From: Sarcocystis neurona
Taxonomy: Eukaryota > Apicomplexa > Conoidasida > Eucoccidiorida > Sarcocystidae
Direction of reading: 5' to 3'
Length of the DNA stretch: 64,000 bases
Assembly (NCBI GenBank): GCA_000727475.1
Contig: KL647290.1
Span: 4,804,405 to 4,868,404 of the forward strand
Positions 31,501 through 47,458 of this stretch are shown piece by piece (within the stretch, counting starts at the first letter, position 1; each line of letters starts with the position of its first letter). The translations under genes were made by a program, and so were the position numbers. Under the pieces are notes generated by a model. It saw only the letters and a list, made by a program, of their open reading frames with translations, ran no database searches and was not told where the DNA came from.

Positions 31501-34500
31501 GACGACGGGGGACGTGGTTGCCTCACGCTGTGCATGGGAAGGTGATAACAGCGGGGGCACTCCAGGGAAGCGGGCAGCTGCTTGATCTTCCTGTGGGTCT
31601 CTTGTGAAGTTGCTGGTCTGTGGTGAGGATGATTTGAGTTCAGTCGCAAGGGAAAGGAGCGTTCTGCTGTTCAATCATTCTGCGTAAGTGCGTCTCTGCC
31701 CTTGTATACACGTGCCTACCGGTACATTTCACGCGCCAGTGTCTTTCCTTGGAGTGATGCGCGCATCCGTCTGAGCTCACGAGTTGTCCTACGCACGTGG
31801 CGGCGTTTGTGTCTGTCTCTTTCGGTTTTGCATACATAGAACTGCTAGCTCTGAGTAGGCTACAGCAGGTGCCCAGGACCGCAAGAGTTGTGAATCTTGT
31901 CACTTTCGGGTACGCCGCAAAGCAGATCTGTCCGTCTCGTTTTCGAACACAGCGTGCTGTCGATCTTGTGAGTGATTCAGTACCTGTTGCAGCAGTTGTT
32001 TACACCAAGCACCGGGTAAACTGTTTCTTAAGCATGAAATTAGGATGTGACGTTGGCTGTGCCGGGGTGCGCAATTAGCACTGTGTCTCACGCAGTCCAT
32101 ACTTATTTCAGGCACTGAGTACCTTGTACTTTGCAGAAAGACCAGTATCTACTTTGCAGCGGCCTTGCTCATGCTGACCTTACTGCATACGTGCACAGCA
32201 ACATTTGATACCTGGCGATTTGCAAGCTATCAGTGTTGCTGTGCCTGGAGACATACGCAGTATTCGTAAGTTCGTGGCAGCCTCAGTATTTAAAAAATGA
32301 GTATATGCGATGCTTCACCGAGAGTACCTAGTAAGTTTCTGCACGTACTATCGTGTAAGCAGAGATATCATGCATGTGGACTAACGTGTAGCGTGCAGCG
32401 CGCATTAGCGCAGGCATGTACAAACGTGTATGTATCCGATCATGTGTAAGTGTGCTATTACCTTGCCGTTTCTTTGGAGTATTTATCTGTGGTACACGTT
32501 CAGGCTGATCTGGCAAGCAAACAAACTAGTTTTTTTTAAAAAGACATGAGCAGGCTCGATTCCATACTTCCTGGGGCAGTCGAGCACCCTTTCCCTCACT
32601 GTAGAGTACTTCAACAATTGATCACGTGGAGACATAGAGATCAATCATCACGTCAACTCTCCCGCGCTAGTATGGCACTGCACTGTGGTGTAAGTGCACC
32701 CATTCCGTGCAACTGCAGCATGAGCGTCATAACATATTTATGAGGTACTACTACAGTGTTTGTAAGACGGCACAGAAAAAGCAGCGGTGACAGGTGACGA
32801 CGTACTCCGAAGCAGATCCTCCTACCGAATTCGGCTCCGCCCTCAACTCAACGTACAGTGAAGCGTAAGAAACACATTTGTGTTCATTTTTGTATTGCTG
32901 AACACATACTTGCTATAACTTAGTGTAGGCGTACATTCTCAAGTATCGTGGTCGACAGATGCACTGGGTCAGGATGACAGCTGTGAAATGTGTTCGCGCG
33001 TACAATACAAACATGACAGCACGTTCTCCTAGTATGGATCCCTTTTTCGCGCACTGGTACGCATATTTCCACTTACACTCACGGTTGGATAATCTCCGAG
33101 CATCTGCTTGCCGTGGTGGTCCACGGCCGTAGGTGCCTGCGCAGCGTGAGCGATCGATTCGTGGGCAGTTGCTTTGCTGTAGCGGGGTTTTACGCGTTCC
33201 CTAATGCGTGCACCGCGTGTCAACTGTTAACGCCATCTGCATCAGCAGCGACTCGCAAGTCTCACCTACGCCCTCTGTTGACGGTTCGGCGACGAAACGA
33301 ATGCCGGTGTGCAGAACGGCTGTCCGTTGAACAACTAGCTAGTTCTTACCCCTATATGAAGGTGAACACTACAGTCTTATAGTGTTTACATATATACGTA
33401 TGAAAGTGAAAACTGTGCTCTGATATTTTTCTACATCTATGTACGTACATTCTTGCAGTGGAGCAGCGTGCTCCGCCAGAAGTACCCTTCTTGAAGTGTA
33501 TGTTCAGGAGCCAGCGGCAAGCTGAACTCGGTGGAATATCTGTTACCCGTCCCTTCGCCAAGTACTCTTGTTCCCTCCTGCTCAGAACATTGAAGAGCAT
33601 ACGTTGATATCCTCACACGCACACAAGCGAACGCGAGGAAATACGATGCGCCGATTCAGCCTTTTGTCTGACCCTGCCGACCCACTTTTCGTGTAGGTCG
33701 ACGGATGCAATTAGGCGGACGCACGCACTTTTGATGCTATAGAATGCATATATGTACACACGTGCGTGTATGCATTCGAATACAATTGCTCAGTTGAATA
33801 CAGGTAAGTAACCGATATACGCCGCTATGATACCTCTTGCACTGCTGTAAGACTGATTTACTAAAATCCATCCTTTTTAAACAAACAAGAGTGCAGCTGT
33901 TCCTCGTTCAAAGCCTGTTCGTCGTTGTGCTCAATTATTTTTGAGCCCGCTGAAGTAATTGCCCCTCAAACCCCCTATGTGCTGCGTTCGTTCGAAGATC
34001 CGGGCTCCATCTAGTACAACATTACGAGAAACGACTCCTCCAGCACCTAGAGATACCACAGCAAGAATTACAGGTCACACGTTGCTGCGGCGTCTGACGG
34101 TCAGTGCCTACAGAGGGTTTCGTTGGGCTCGTTGACTGGAATCACCTGGCTAAATGGCGCGATCAACATAGGGATCAGCTGGTGGTATTCTGATAGTCAC
34201 CTGCAGCGGCGGTGCGCACTGAGAGTCGCGAATACCAGACGTCACTCTCTGTTTTCCTGACGACTTCCGGTGTGCCCTCTTGAGCTCTGCATCACCGGAG
34301 ACTTTGATACTTCCGAACGACGCAGTTTCCTCGTCTAACACCCTCAGAGGAGTTTGTCGATATTCTTTCAGCACACGTGATTGTGAACCTTCTCTACCAT
34401 TTCGGCGCCACTCCATTCGTGAATTACGTACTTGTGGACGCAGACGTGCCGCTGCGCTATGGGCAGCAACAGTCAGGAGAAATCTTGCCGGCGTATCAGG

Positions 34501-36835
34501 CCTCTACAAGTATGTATCCTTCCTTCGCAACGACGGGATGCAGGGGAACCAAGTACTTAGGGAGTACGCTGGCGCGTTCTGTCTGCAGCAGTGGTACGAG
34601 AAAATGAAGTCGTACACAACCTGTTCGAGTGATTAGAAGTTATTGTGGTGTGACCGCGTTCATTAGAGTTTCTCTTCTCACGCTTGTGATAATCGCGCGC
34701 CACTGCTCTTTTGCCAGTGTCTCCTCGCACTTTGCGAAGGCGACGCCTTCTTAAGGGGAATGCGGCTGTAGCTGTGAATGTTGAACAAGGAGATTTGTCA
34801 CGTCTTTGATCGTAAACCCGGAGTGTGGCCGGATCGATAGGACCACGAGCATATGCATTGCCCGTCTGTGCGCAAATGAGGAATATCACTCACTCATAAA
34901 GCATTTCTACCCTACCGCACACGGTGCACGAAATATGAGCAGTCACTGGCAGTAAAACGGGCACGCCGACGAGGAGAGTCGATTAGCAAAGCTGTCCCAG
35001 TACCAACATCTGTTTTGGCAAAAATGGACATAGGTATTGCACAAGTGTCCGTCTTCCACAGGAAAATATTCCTCTCTACGCATACGCGCACATGGCATCT
35101 AACGTTTCCTTGGAAGGACCACTCATATACGGGGTTTTATTCCTCTTGAAAAGTGCTGCTACGTCGATCCGCCACCAGTCTGGCTGAGAGGCTGCACATA
35201 CGCTCTTAAATCCTGGACGATAAACTTCACCAAGGGGCCAAATTCCTCTCTCTGTATTTTCCAGGCCATGTGGTTTCACCACCATTTGCTGGAAGGATAC
35301 GCCACCCCCCCTACAAGATGCAGTATACATTGTATGCGGTGTCGGTGGTGTGTCTGCGTGTGTGCAGTACGCTGACGAAACGATCACCCTGAGACTGCTC
35401 GTCCGCAGTGCACTCCGGAGCTGGGCCCCTGGGCCACTGCGCTGGCGAACGAGACGGGCGTGTCCCTCGGAAAACGAGTCAAGAAAAGTGAACCATTGTG
35501 ACTGGTTTTATCCCTATGTGGATAGTCGTGGCGGATTCTGGAAATGAAGCAGAAGAAATTCAATATGGCGTATGTCGTACGCATATATTGTACAATACAC
35601 GGAGTGAAAAAAAAAGAAAACAACACACCGTCTGCAAAACCCGAGGGTGGTACTGCAAGAGCACCCCGCTCGGGGCGTCGCATCTGCAACTCTGACGCTG
35701 CCCGTTAACCACCAACAACCCCCTTCTCCGTGGTTTAAAATACCGTTCGGGTCGGCCGGAGCCTCTTCCCGTACTCATAAGCATCGGCCATTCCGAAACA
35801 ACCCGTCCCCATCGTTCTCCTAGGCATCCCGTCTCTTCGGCCTCCACCAAGGAGCAGTGTTGTGTGGTGTATTTATCTTGTGGGCCGTGCGCGATGCAGT
35901 ACGCCATTTCGCCGTCTTGCTGAGGAAAGTCTTTTCTCACGCAGCGCTGCAGTCCCTTCCTGATGCTTTTGTTGTATACTCTCGAATTTCCTCGTGTCAG
36001 TTGCTGCTAAGCTTCCCCCGCTTTGTCTACTGCCGTGCCGGCTGCGAGGCAGGTGCCGCTTCCTGCACGCCGTTATAAAATCCTTTCCATACACACACGC
36101 ACGACGCGCACGAACATCGCAACAAACTTGATACGTCGCTTGCTGTATACGCGACGCCTCGATTCACTGTTTGTGCATCTTCTTTTACCTCGTGGGCTCT
36201 ACGGGCGGGCTCTTCTACTCTTCTTTTCTCTACCTGTACCTCTGTGTAGGCAGTAGGAGGGTTGAGGACTACTGTTACTGGTGTGTTTTCGCCACTGTCA
36301 CGCAGGCTTGCACATTTCAGGTTAAGCAACCATGTTTGTTGATCTGTCTGTCTCCGCTGCACGTGTGAATTTGTTAAGCTCTGTCGGTCCACAGGATGGT
36401 GGAGCTTTGAGATTGTAGTGTACACGTCACCCGACGCAGCAGTTGCCTTTTCTACAAACCCGCCTGCCCCATCTCCCACTGTGTACGCATCGCGACGACT
36501 TTTAGTATATGTGGTGTGTTCGAAAATTGTGACTGGCGTGCTGGTGTGTCGATGCCAGCACTGGAGATGTGTTCCGGTTTGACGTCCTAGTACCTTCTCC
36601 GCCCGGAATCCTAATGTTCCTGAGTATTTACACACCACTCCCTAGTGTGTTTCTGTGAGACCACACTGTGGCGTGTGCCTGTTACTTTTGATTCGGAATT
36701 GTGTCGCTGATCTGTTGTATTTCTGCGGTTCTTCTGTGGAGAAAGTGTCTCTGCTGGGGCGCTGGCGGTACACAGTCTGACTTGGGGTTGCGCGGTGTGT
36801 CTGCGACTTCCGTTTCCTTTGCACCCTTTTCCACT
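28597..36835. other. Repeat-poor intergenic region, no gene supported
   Basis: CAG repeats and long microsatellites stop abruptly here, and the DNA is of ordinary complexity for about 8 kb. Frames up to about 126 codons occur on both strands, many without ATG, and none resembles a known domain. A run of - strand frames between about 36094 and 34150 has protein-like composition and is noted as a weak candidate. No rRNA, tRNA or transposon-type frame was recognised. Confidence 0.5.
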
Positions 36836-38845
36836 ATGTCAGGCGCCAGGGCTGGGGCACGTGGCTCTGGCCTCTGTCTTTCTCTTCTGGTGCTTGGTGT
36901 GCTGGGTGTCTTTGTCGGTCCTCCGCTCCGCACCCGGCCGTTGACTCTTGCCCACGCTGTCCGCCTTGGCTCGCTCGGATCGTCCCCCCAAGCAATTCCG
37001 TCTGTGGACGAGCAAAACGAAGCTTCGTACGGTCAGCAAGGAGCCGCGCTGGCTTCAGGAGACCAGTCGTGCACCTCTGCGGTGTGTCAACAGGATACAA
37101 GTCTCGAGTCTGGTTTCAGCGCTGTGAACGACAATGTGAACAATGAGGGAGACAGCTTTAGGGGGGAAACGCTGACGCGTCAGTTGGCTGCGGCAGAGGA
37201 CGCCCAGGTCTCCGCAGCCGCGGCGCAGGAGCTTGCGGAGGCGGCGCAGCAAGCAGCAGGTCGCGGCGATATCGCAGCTGCTCAAGAGTTTGCGGACGCT
37301 GCAGCTGCAGCAGCAACGAGGGCACAGGAGTTTGCGACTGCTGCGCGTGCAGCAGCAGAGCAGACTCAGAAAGCCCAGGCGAGTGTGGATTCTGCAGTGC
37401 CAGGATATTCTGGGTGTGACGCGCCGGCTGAAAGCTCTGCCTCTGTGAACACAGGAACGCCAGCCTCCCTCATATGCAACCCTGCAGTGAGTGCGGCAAC
37501 GGCCGAGGAAGAAGCAGCAGCACAGGCGCTACTGGAGCAGGAGGTGGCTGCTGCTCTGGGTGAAGAAGCGGCGAAAGCAGCGTGTGAGTCTGCGCCAGAC
37601 TGCGCGCCGTCGCTATCTGAGTTGCTGGCAGTAGAGCTGGCATCTTCTAGCGGCAGCTGCGGCGACGGAGGAGACGCGCGCCAGCCTCTTCAAAATGTGA
37701 GCGAAACTGTTCCGAGCGAGGTGGCGGCGCAGGTGGACTTGGCGCTAGAGAGAGCAGTGCTGCATGAGGACGAGGCGGAAGCAGCGAGTCTCCGAGCGCA
37801 GGAGAAGGAGACGTCGATTGTGGAAATAGCTGCAGCTGCCCAACAAGCCGTGGAACGCTTTGAAGAAGCCACTAAAGCAGCAGAATCTGCAAAGAAGAAT
37901 CAGAGCGACGCGCAGACGGCTGCGAGAGAGAAGGAGGCGTCCGAGGCTGCTGCGGAGTATGAAAGACTCGCTGCTGCAGCAGAGGCCGTCTCCGGGGAAG
38001 TGAACGAAGAGGCCGGCACTGCGCTGGCGCATGCCGTGGCTGCGCAGCAACTACGACAGGCTGTCAACGAGGCGTTGGTGGCAGAAGCTGCAGCTGCAGG
38101 CCCGTCCCAGCAAGAACAACAGCAAGGGGTGGTTCCTTACATGTTGCTGGCGCCCAAACACTTCCGCATCAGCAACCCTGCACAAGGAACCGTGTTAAAA
38201 ATTTACTTCCATAACAATTTCGGTAAGCACTGTCACGACAACTTCGGGTTCAAGCCGAAGGCGGAAAGACGCAGAGGGAGTACCACGCTGGGGACAACAT
38301 CTAAACGGGAAGAACCGAGCGAAAAAACCGCGGTGTTTGTACATGGGAAGTACGTGAGCATGCATGTACATAATAACTCTTGTCTCCTGGCTCAGTTCCA
38401 TTCACGTGTGTCCCTCTTCGGTGCGTGACGCCAACACGCGAACGCGTTCAACAGCCCTTCCGTCAGGGGCTTTGCCCGGTAGTTCTTACCAGCTTCTCTC
38501 CCAACTAGATAAGGCGAAGTCTCTGCTGCGCAGCACGCGGATACCGTAGAACAGGCAGTTGGGGACTACACGCTGCAGCAGGACAGCCAGCTGTTTGTCA
38601 ATGGAACAAGTTTTGGTTCCGAGTCGGAGCACACATTCGAGCTAATGACAGTAGAGCATACCCTACGTGAAGAACTGGGTAGAAGTAATCATTTGGTTCT
38701 CCCACTCGAGAGGAGGGATCTGAACGTGTACGTGCGCCTCAGGCAGTGGATTGATCCGCATAGAGGGAGACGGGGTACACTCGATGGCAATGATTACGAA
38801 ATTACAGTCGGGCTGGAGCGCTCACGGGCGTGTCTTTCTGTGTAG
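36836..38845 (+). CDS. Secreted Ala-rich coiled-coil protein, two exons, unknown function
   Basis: Exon 1 is 36836-38222 and exon 2 is 38514-38845, giving 572 residues. The ATG at 36836 precedes a clear signal peptide (hydrophobic LCLSLLVLGVLGVFVG at about residues 13-28). Residues about 110-175 and 300-422 are Ala/Glu/Gln-rich and predicted coiled coil, with repeated AAQEFA units. Scattered cysteines lie between them (SCTSAVC, CDAPAE, CESAPDC). The C-terminal part (about 430-572) changes character: it is rich in beta-type residues, with FRISNPAQGTVLKIYF and an N-glycosylation site, NGTS. The donor GTAAGC at 38223 leaves G; the acceptor ATAAG gives GC and keeps the frame. Unspliced, the frame would end at 38428. 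I do not recognise the family. A secreted, organellar or surface role is inferred from the signal peptide only. Confidence 0.65.
38223..38513 (+). other. Proposed intron of the secreted coiled-coil gene
   Basis: Donor GGTAAGCAC and acceptor CTAGATAAG, 291 bases. It is supported by phase and by the open, protein-like frame of 38514-38845, which is closed just upstream by TAA (38510). The acceptor is unusual (AAG after a short pyrimidine run), and the first exon remains open for 206 bases past the donor, so intron retention is possible. Confidence 0.5.
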
Positions 38846-39221
38846 TATTGTTGCCCGCAGACGTGTGCCGTACAGACCACGGCTGCTCTTTTCTCTGTGA
38901 AGCTTTCCAGTTTTTTAGTCCGGCCCACCGTTCGTTTGTACGTGTGTCTGAACTTTGCATTTCTTCGTGATACATGGTTATCCTGCCTTAGTCATTGTTA
39001 GCGGTTTTAACAGCGTGCGGCGGCTCTGCTGCTGTCGTTCCTCTCCTCCGATGCTGCTCGTGCTGCTGCGACTCGGCGTCATGGTGTGCCGCTCTCCCTT
39101 AGCTCTTTGAGGCCAGTAACGAGAGCTGAACTGCCGGACGTTTCGCCGCTGCTGGGTGTTTTGAAGTGCTGTGTGTTTGCAGCGTAGCTGTCTTGTAGGA
39201 GCTGCTGCTGGGACACTCTGA
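38846..39221. other. Short intergenic spacer
   Basis: No gene supported. A short ATG frame at 39051 encodes a hydrophobic, Leu/Val-rich 19-residue peptide that ends quickly. It could be a signal-peptide exon of the downstream hypothetical gene, but I found no in-phase donor. Confidence 0.4.
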
Positions 39222-40680
39222 CACCGCTACCTCCTCCGTCTTTCTTGTGCTGCTGTTGATGACCCCGCAAGTGGTGCTGCTGCTGCATGTGCTGGGTACG
39301 GCTTCGTCTCTGCAGCTCCCTTTGACGCCCTACCCTGCGCTGCGCTGCACGCCGATGGCGCCCTGTGCAAGCAACACCCGCGCTGCGTCGTGCAGTATGA
39401 AGTTGACACGGAGGTGCTGCTGCAGCGGTGTGTCTTGGACGAAGGCTACTTGTCACTGGCAGCTAAGACGGCAGACTTCTGCGCCACCGCACCTGCAGCT
39501 GGTGAGTCGTCTTCGCTGCCTGAGGACCAGCCGATGGCAGGCGTTACAGAAGAGGAAATGTACGCGGCAGCACTGGATCTGCTGCAGGACGTGGGCGTTG
39601 ACGGCGAGGGGATGCTCGAACAAATGAAACAGGACGGCCTCCTCGACCAGCCAGGGGCTCTCTGCAATCTTGTCCAGGTAAAGGAGATTTTCGCCCGCTG
39701 AGACAACTTGTGTGTATCTGTGTGTTTGTGAGTTCGGTCACACGAGAACAACGTGTTTGTCAGAAATGAACGAGACGAGACGCCTCCACAGGTCAGGCCA
39801 GAGAAAGCAAAACGTGGACGCTTGCATAGAGGACGTCTCATCTTCAGCTGCTTTCCCCCGTCGATGAATCAGTGACACAAGTTGTGCGAAAAAGCCTCCT
39901 CTGCACCAGTGACAGTCTACGAGAGTCGTCAACACTGCATTTCTTTTGAGCGACGGGCAGCTGCGGTGATGGGATCACATGTCCCCTGCTGCGTCTACGG
40001 CAAATATGTTGTGCTGCTGAACTGCTGTCTCCTGCGCCTTACGAAACACAGTGAAGCGACACTTCGCTGTTTCCATTCTGGCGCTATGTCTCGGTTGCTG
40101 CGATGGAAAAGCTTGCTGCTGCGGTACCACTGGCGTGACGCCTTGCTGCGGCTGCTTGGGGCGCGAACGGCTGTAGCGCAACTACAAGCAGCTGCTGGTG
40201 GCGCCGTGGTGAGTTGGTTGCTGTGAAAGAAGAGCGTATGCCCCTTCTGGTGTGGATAAGCCAGCGGCGCTTCTGCTGCTGGAGGAGAGCTTCTGCTGCT
40301 CTTGTGGATGATAACGTGTGTGCACGGGTGTGTAAATACCCACGGCGTAGATATCGTCTAGGACGTGACACGGTTGCTGCCGCGTTGCTGCTGTGCGCGA
40401 GCAGGCTTTGTCGAAAGAAACTTTGAAGACGGATCGCGATCCTCGGTGCCGCATCGAGGAGGAATCCGGCAGCACAAACGTGATGCTCACCACAGAAGCA
40501 CTGCTTGCCTCGTCTTTTGGGTTTCTCCCTCCATCCTGCGGAAGCTCGTCGGCAGCTGCGGCTCCTGCGCCTGCTGCTGCTGCATCCGGCTTCAGATCCG
40601 CCAGCATCCGGAGTCACTCCACCGCCGCGACCTCTCCTCCCGCTGCTGCAGCGGTCACGAGTAAGACCGCTGTGCAGTAA
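39222..40680 (+). CDS. Hypothetical Cys-containing multi-exon gene (tentative, 5' end unresolved)
   Basis: A proposed chain joins an exon ending at 39677 (frame open from 39222; strong donor CAGGTAAAG), an exon at about 39951-40208 (donor GTGAGT), and an exon 40405-40680 ending in TAA. All three junctions are phase 0. Readable segments include CKQHPRCVVQYEVDTEVLLQ, then VTEEEMYAAALDLLQDVGVD, then MSRLLRWKSLLLRYHWRDAL, then NVMLTTEALLASSFGF. The tail is Ala/Ser-rich. The first segment is acidic and helical, with paired cysteines before it. I do not recognise the family. The first exon(s) and start codon are missing from this model, and the middle exon has a weak GAG acceptor. Confidence 0.35.
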
Positions 40681-41082
40681 AAGCGAGACCCGCACTTTCC
40701 TGCAAACACGTGGCTGGCCAGTGGTTTACATTGAGCCAGTACAGGAGAAGCATAGAGACGAATTGACCACGCAGCCTCAGCAAACCCGAAACGAGAGTGT
40801 AGGTATTATGTGGCCCTGTGCACGTAGCCTCCGCAAGCCACACCGACAGGTGTGTAAAGAAAAGATCAGAAAAGACAAGCTCAACCAACCCGTCTAACTG
40901 CATTCAAGTAGGCCTCAGACACAAACTTATAACTCACAAGTTAGAACGCGCAAGCGAGTGTCCGCATGTACGGGCATATAAAACAGCACGTGAAGGACGA
41001 TAACCTCGGAAGGTTAGCCCTGTGTTACCTCATATATGTGTGTGTGGGGCGGGGGGGGGGTTTGTGCATCGATGGTTTTCAG
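40681..41082. other. Spacer / presumed leader intron before GAPDH
   Basis: About 400 bases with a run of ten G at about 41050 and a good acceptor, GATGGTTTTCAG, ending at 41082. The GAPDH leader exon should lie here or further upstream, because the next exon has no ATG before its NAD-binding core. None of the short ATG frames here (40807, 40966) gives an in-phase donor. Confidence 0.45.
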
Positions 41083-44713
<3,631 letters not shown>

Positions 44714-44729
44714 AGTCAGAGAAGAATGA

Positions 44730-45470
44730 GGATTGAGGCTACGCAGAAACGAAACGGACACGCAGGAGTGCAGGAGTCTATCTAAGAGTGAGTGGGTCAG
44801 AGAGAACAAGGACTTGAGAAGGGAGACGTTAAAAATAAGATCCAGAGAGACTGGGTGAGTGGGGACACAGGGAGGGAGACAGGAAACGAGAAGGGCAACC
44901 TGGAGGGGTGCCACCAGAGGGGGGCAAACGAACGAGAGATAGCAGGGTCAGTGAGAGATAACCGTAAGAGTGAGGAGACTGCGGAAAGAGAAGTGAGTGG
45001 AAAGAAAGAGCGAGGGCATAGGCGAAGGCGAGAGAAAAAGAAAAAAAAAGGCGGTCTGGTGTGGACGACAGGGACATCAAAACCAGACTCAAGAAAGGCG
45101 AAGAGGCGAACTGGATAACAGGAAGGAAGAGTGTACGGAAAATGAGAACAAACGGTGTTAGACGGCGTACAAGGTTGAAGCCAGAGAGAGCGAGAGACAT
45201 TAAAGAGGAGGAGAACCCTGTGAGGCCCCAGCGTGGGAGAATCTGAGAGAGTATTCTCTGAGTAATAGAGAGAACAGAGGACAAACGAGTAAACTGGTCC
45301 ACAGTGAAGGTGCCGAAGCAGACGGTGGCGCAAGCAGACGGAGCCGTTAAGCTTGTATGGGAGAGTGAACAATGATGCAACGGAGGAGAAAGGACAAGAC
45401 GAAGAAAGCAGGACTGTGCTGCGGACCGCGAGGCGGAAGGCTGGGGAAGTACGACTGCGTGCTTGTTGTG
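44730..45470 (+). other. Purine-rich block after GAPDH
   Basis: The + strand is dominated by A and G for about 700 bases immediately after the GAPDH stop, with AGAGAGAG, GGAGAC and AAAAAGAAAAAAAAA runs. The - strand frames of about 190-220 codons here are Ser/Leu/Phe translations of the bias and are rejected as genes. It may be part of the 3' UTR. Confidence 0.65.
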
Positions 45471-47424
45471 TGTGTTCTTATTCATGTGTGTACTGTTTTT
45501 CTGGATAATTGTGTCTCCGAGTAAATACGTGGAACTCTCTCACCCGACGTCCCATCTGCTGTAAACGCAGAGCAGTAGGGGATGAAACAAAGGATGCGAG
45601 TTTTGCGTTGGAGAAACACATTTACCAGTATAATTGAAACGGCGGTGCAGGGGTAGTAGTCAGCATCGCAGACAGGTTTAGAAGTGGGAAGAGTATACGA
45701 GAGGAAAAGAGAGATGCAGGAGGAAGGAAGACCTTGCTACAGAAAAGGGCACGCCGTTGTGACTGTCGATCTGGGTGAGTGCCTTGTTTCACAAGAGAAG
45801 GAGGAAAGCAGAGGTTTTCCCTCTTTGTGATACGTCTTCCACAGAAACGTGTGAAGCCCGATCGCTCCCTTGTGTCAAAAATTTCTCAACTTTACGGAAA
45901 CGAAGTAACTCAGATTTCGCGGTTCTCTAAAGTGGCCGCAACCTCATTTCGTGTGTTCTCTCTTCGGGATAAGTGGTTGTGCGTACACCGCAGTCGTTCC
46001 CACAGATAACGATTTCCGTGAAGTGACCATTTCTCAAAACAGAGCCGTAGGTGTATCTGTGTATGCTTGAACGCCCACGAGAGTCAAACGGGTTCTACGC
46101 CGTTTGACTCTTAAACCGCAAGAGTGGTGGCGTAACACCTTCCGCGAACTTGAATATCGGTGGAAAGCAACTGCGTTGTCGTGCTGGGAATAACAATGGT
46201 AAAGACCTCAAGACAGCGCAACAGGGGCCACGCACGCATCCAAACGTATGTTTCTATTCCACTGTTGACCGAATATACGAATTCGACGTTAATCCAAAGT
46301 GGCCGCGCATTCACACGCAAGATTGTGCAGGAGAAACTTCAGAACGAACTGCTTTTTGACTTACGACGTAGCCGATCTATATGCACAAAATATTTGTGTA
46401 CACAAGCATACACACCAACGTGTATACGAGCGTAGATAGATTTTTGTGGTTTAATAACGTGCTGTTGTCGGTAGATCAAACGCCATGCTACGCAACCTAT
46501 TTGAACGGACTGCAATTTTACTTCAGAATGAAACGTCTGTTGGTCCTGCATACAGGCTCTCACGTGAGAACTGTGTGCCTTTAACTGATTCCCTTCGCAA
46601 CTCTTCTGAGAGATAGACACGACACAGAACAGGATAAAATTCGTGTACGCTGTGGCACGTAGTTATATTTTCGTCTACGGTGCACAACAGGAGAGGACGA
46701 AACCACTGTTCAGTGCATCTGAGTATAAAACTGTTCACACCTTAGACCTGTGTTCCTCTTTCATTTACCTACATAAATACTTATACTGTCTATCTCTTTG
46801 TGTATCTGTGTTAATGTGTCATCTGCGCATCTACTCTACATACATATGGACACACGTGTACACCAGAGATACGTACTTGTCGGATATCGACAAGGAAAGA
46901 GCCACTCTTCTTTCTGCACTGTAAGTGTTTTTCGTTCGAGGGTGTGGAAAAAAGCAAGCACACTGGTGGTCCACAGAAAGCTAAGGACAGAAGAGGATGA
47001 GGAACTTTCATCGTCGAATCATATGCTCCAATAAGGTACTTCGACCCCGCCCGGCGCATACATGCATATATATATATACATATGTATGTGCGTACGTCAG
47101 TGTCACATAGCAATGGAAACATAGATGTCCGGTAAACGGACGTGCTAACGCACTGCAAGTACGTGGCTAGCGAAGGTAGGAGATTACACGTATACGTCTT
47201 ATAGAGAATACTGATATATATGTACAAGAAAAAGAAGTGAGAAGAGGCCGGTAAATCTTTGAACGGTTATTCTTCTGCTACCCGCCTGCGAGCACACGAA
47301 AGTACCGCCAAATGTGCGTCTGCAACAATGCATGCATATGCTTTGAAAACACTTACACGTATTAGTGGAATTGACACCTACTTACGTCTACATACAAGCC
47401 CAAATGCACGCGCATGCATGCCAC

Positions 47425-47458
<34 letters not shown>

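Noticed and set aside
44797..45485. Two - strand frames of 191 and 218 codons
   Set aside because: They are Ser/Leu/Phe/Pro-rich translations of the purine block after GAPDH, with no domain and no splice support.
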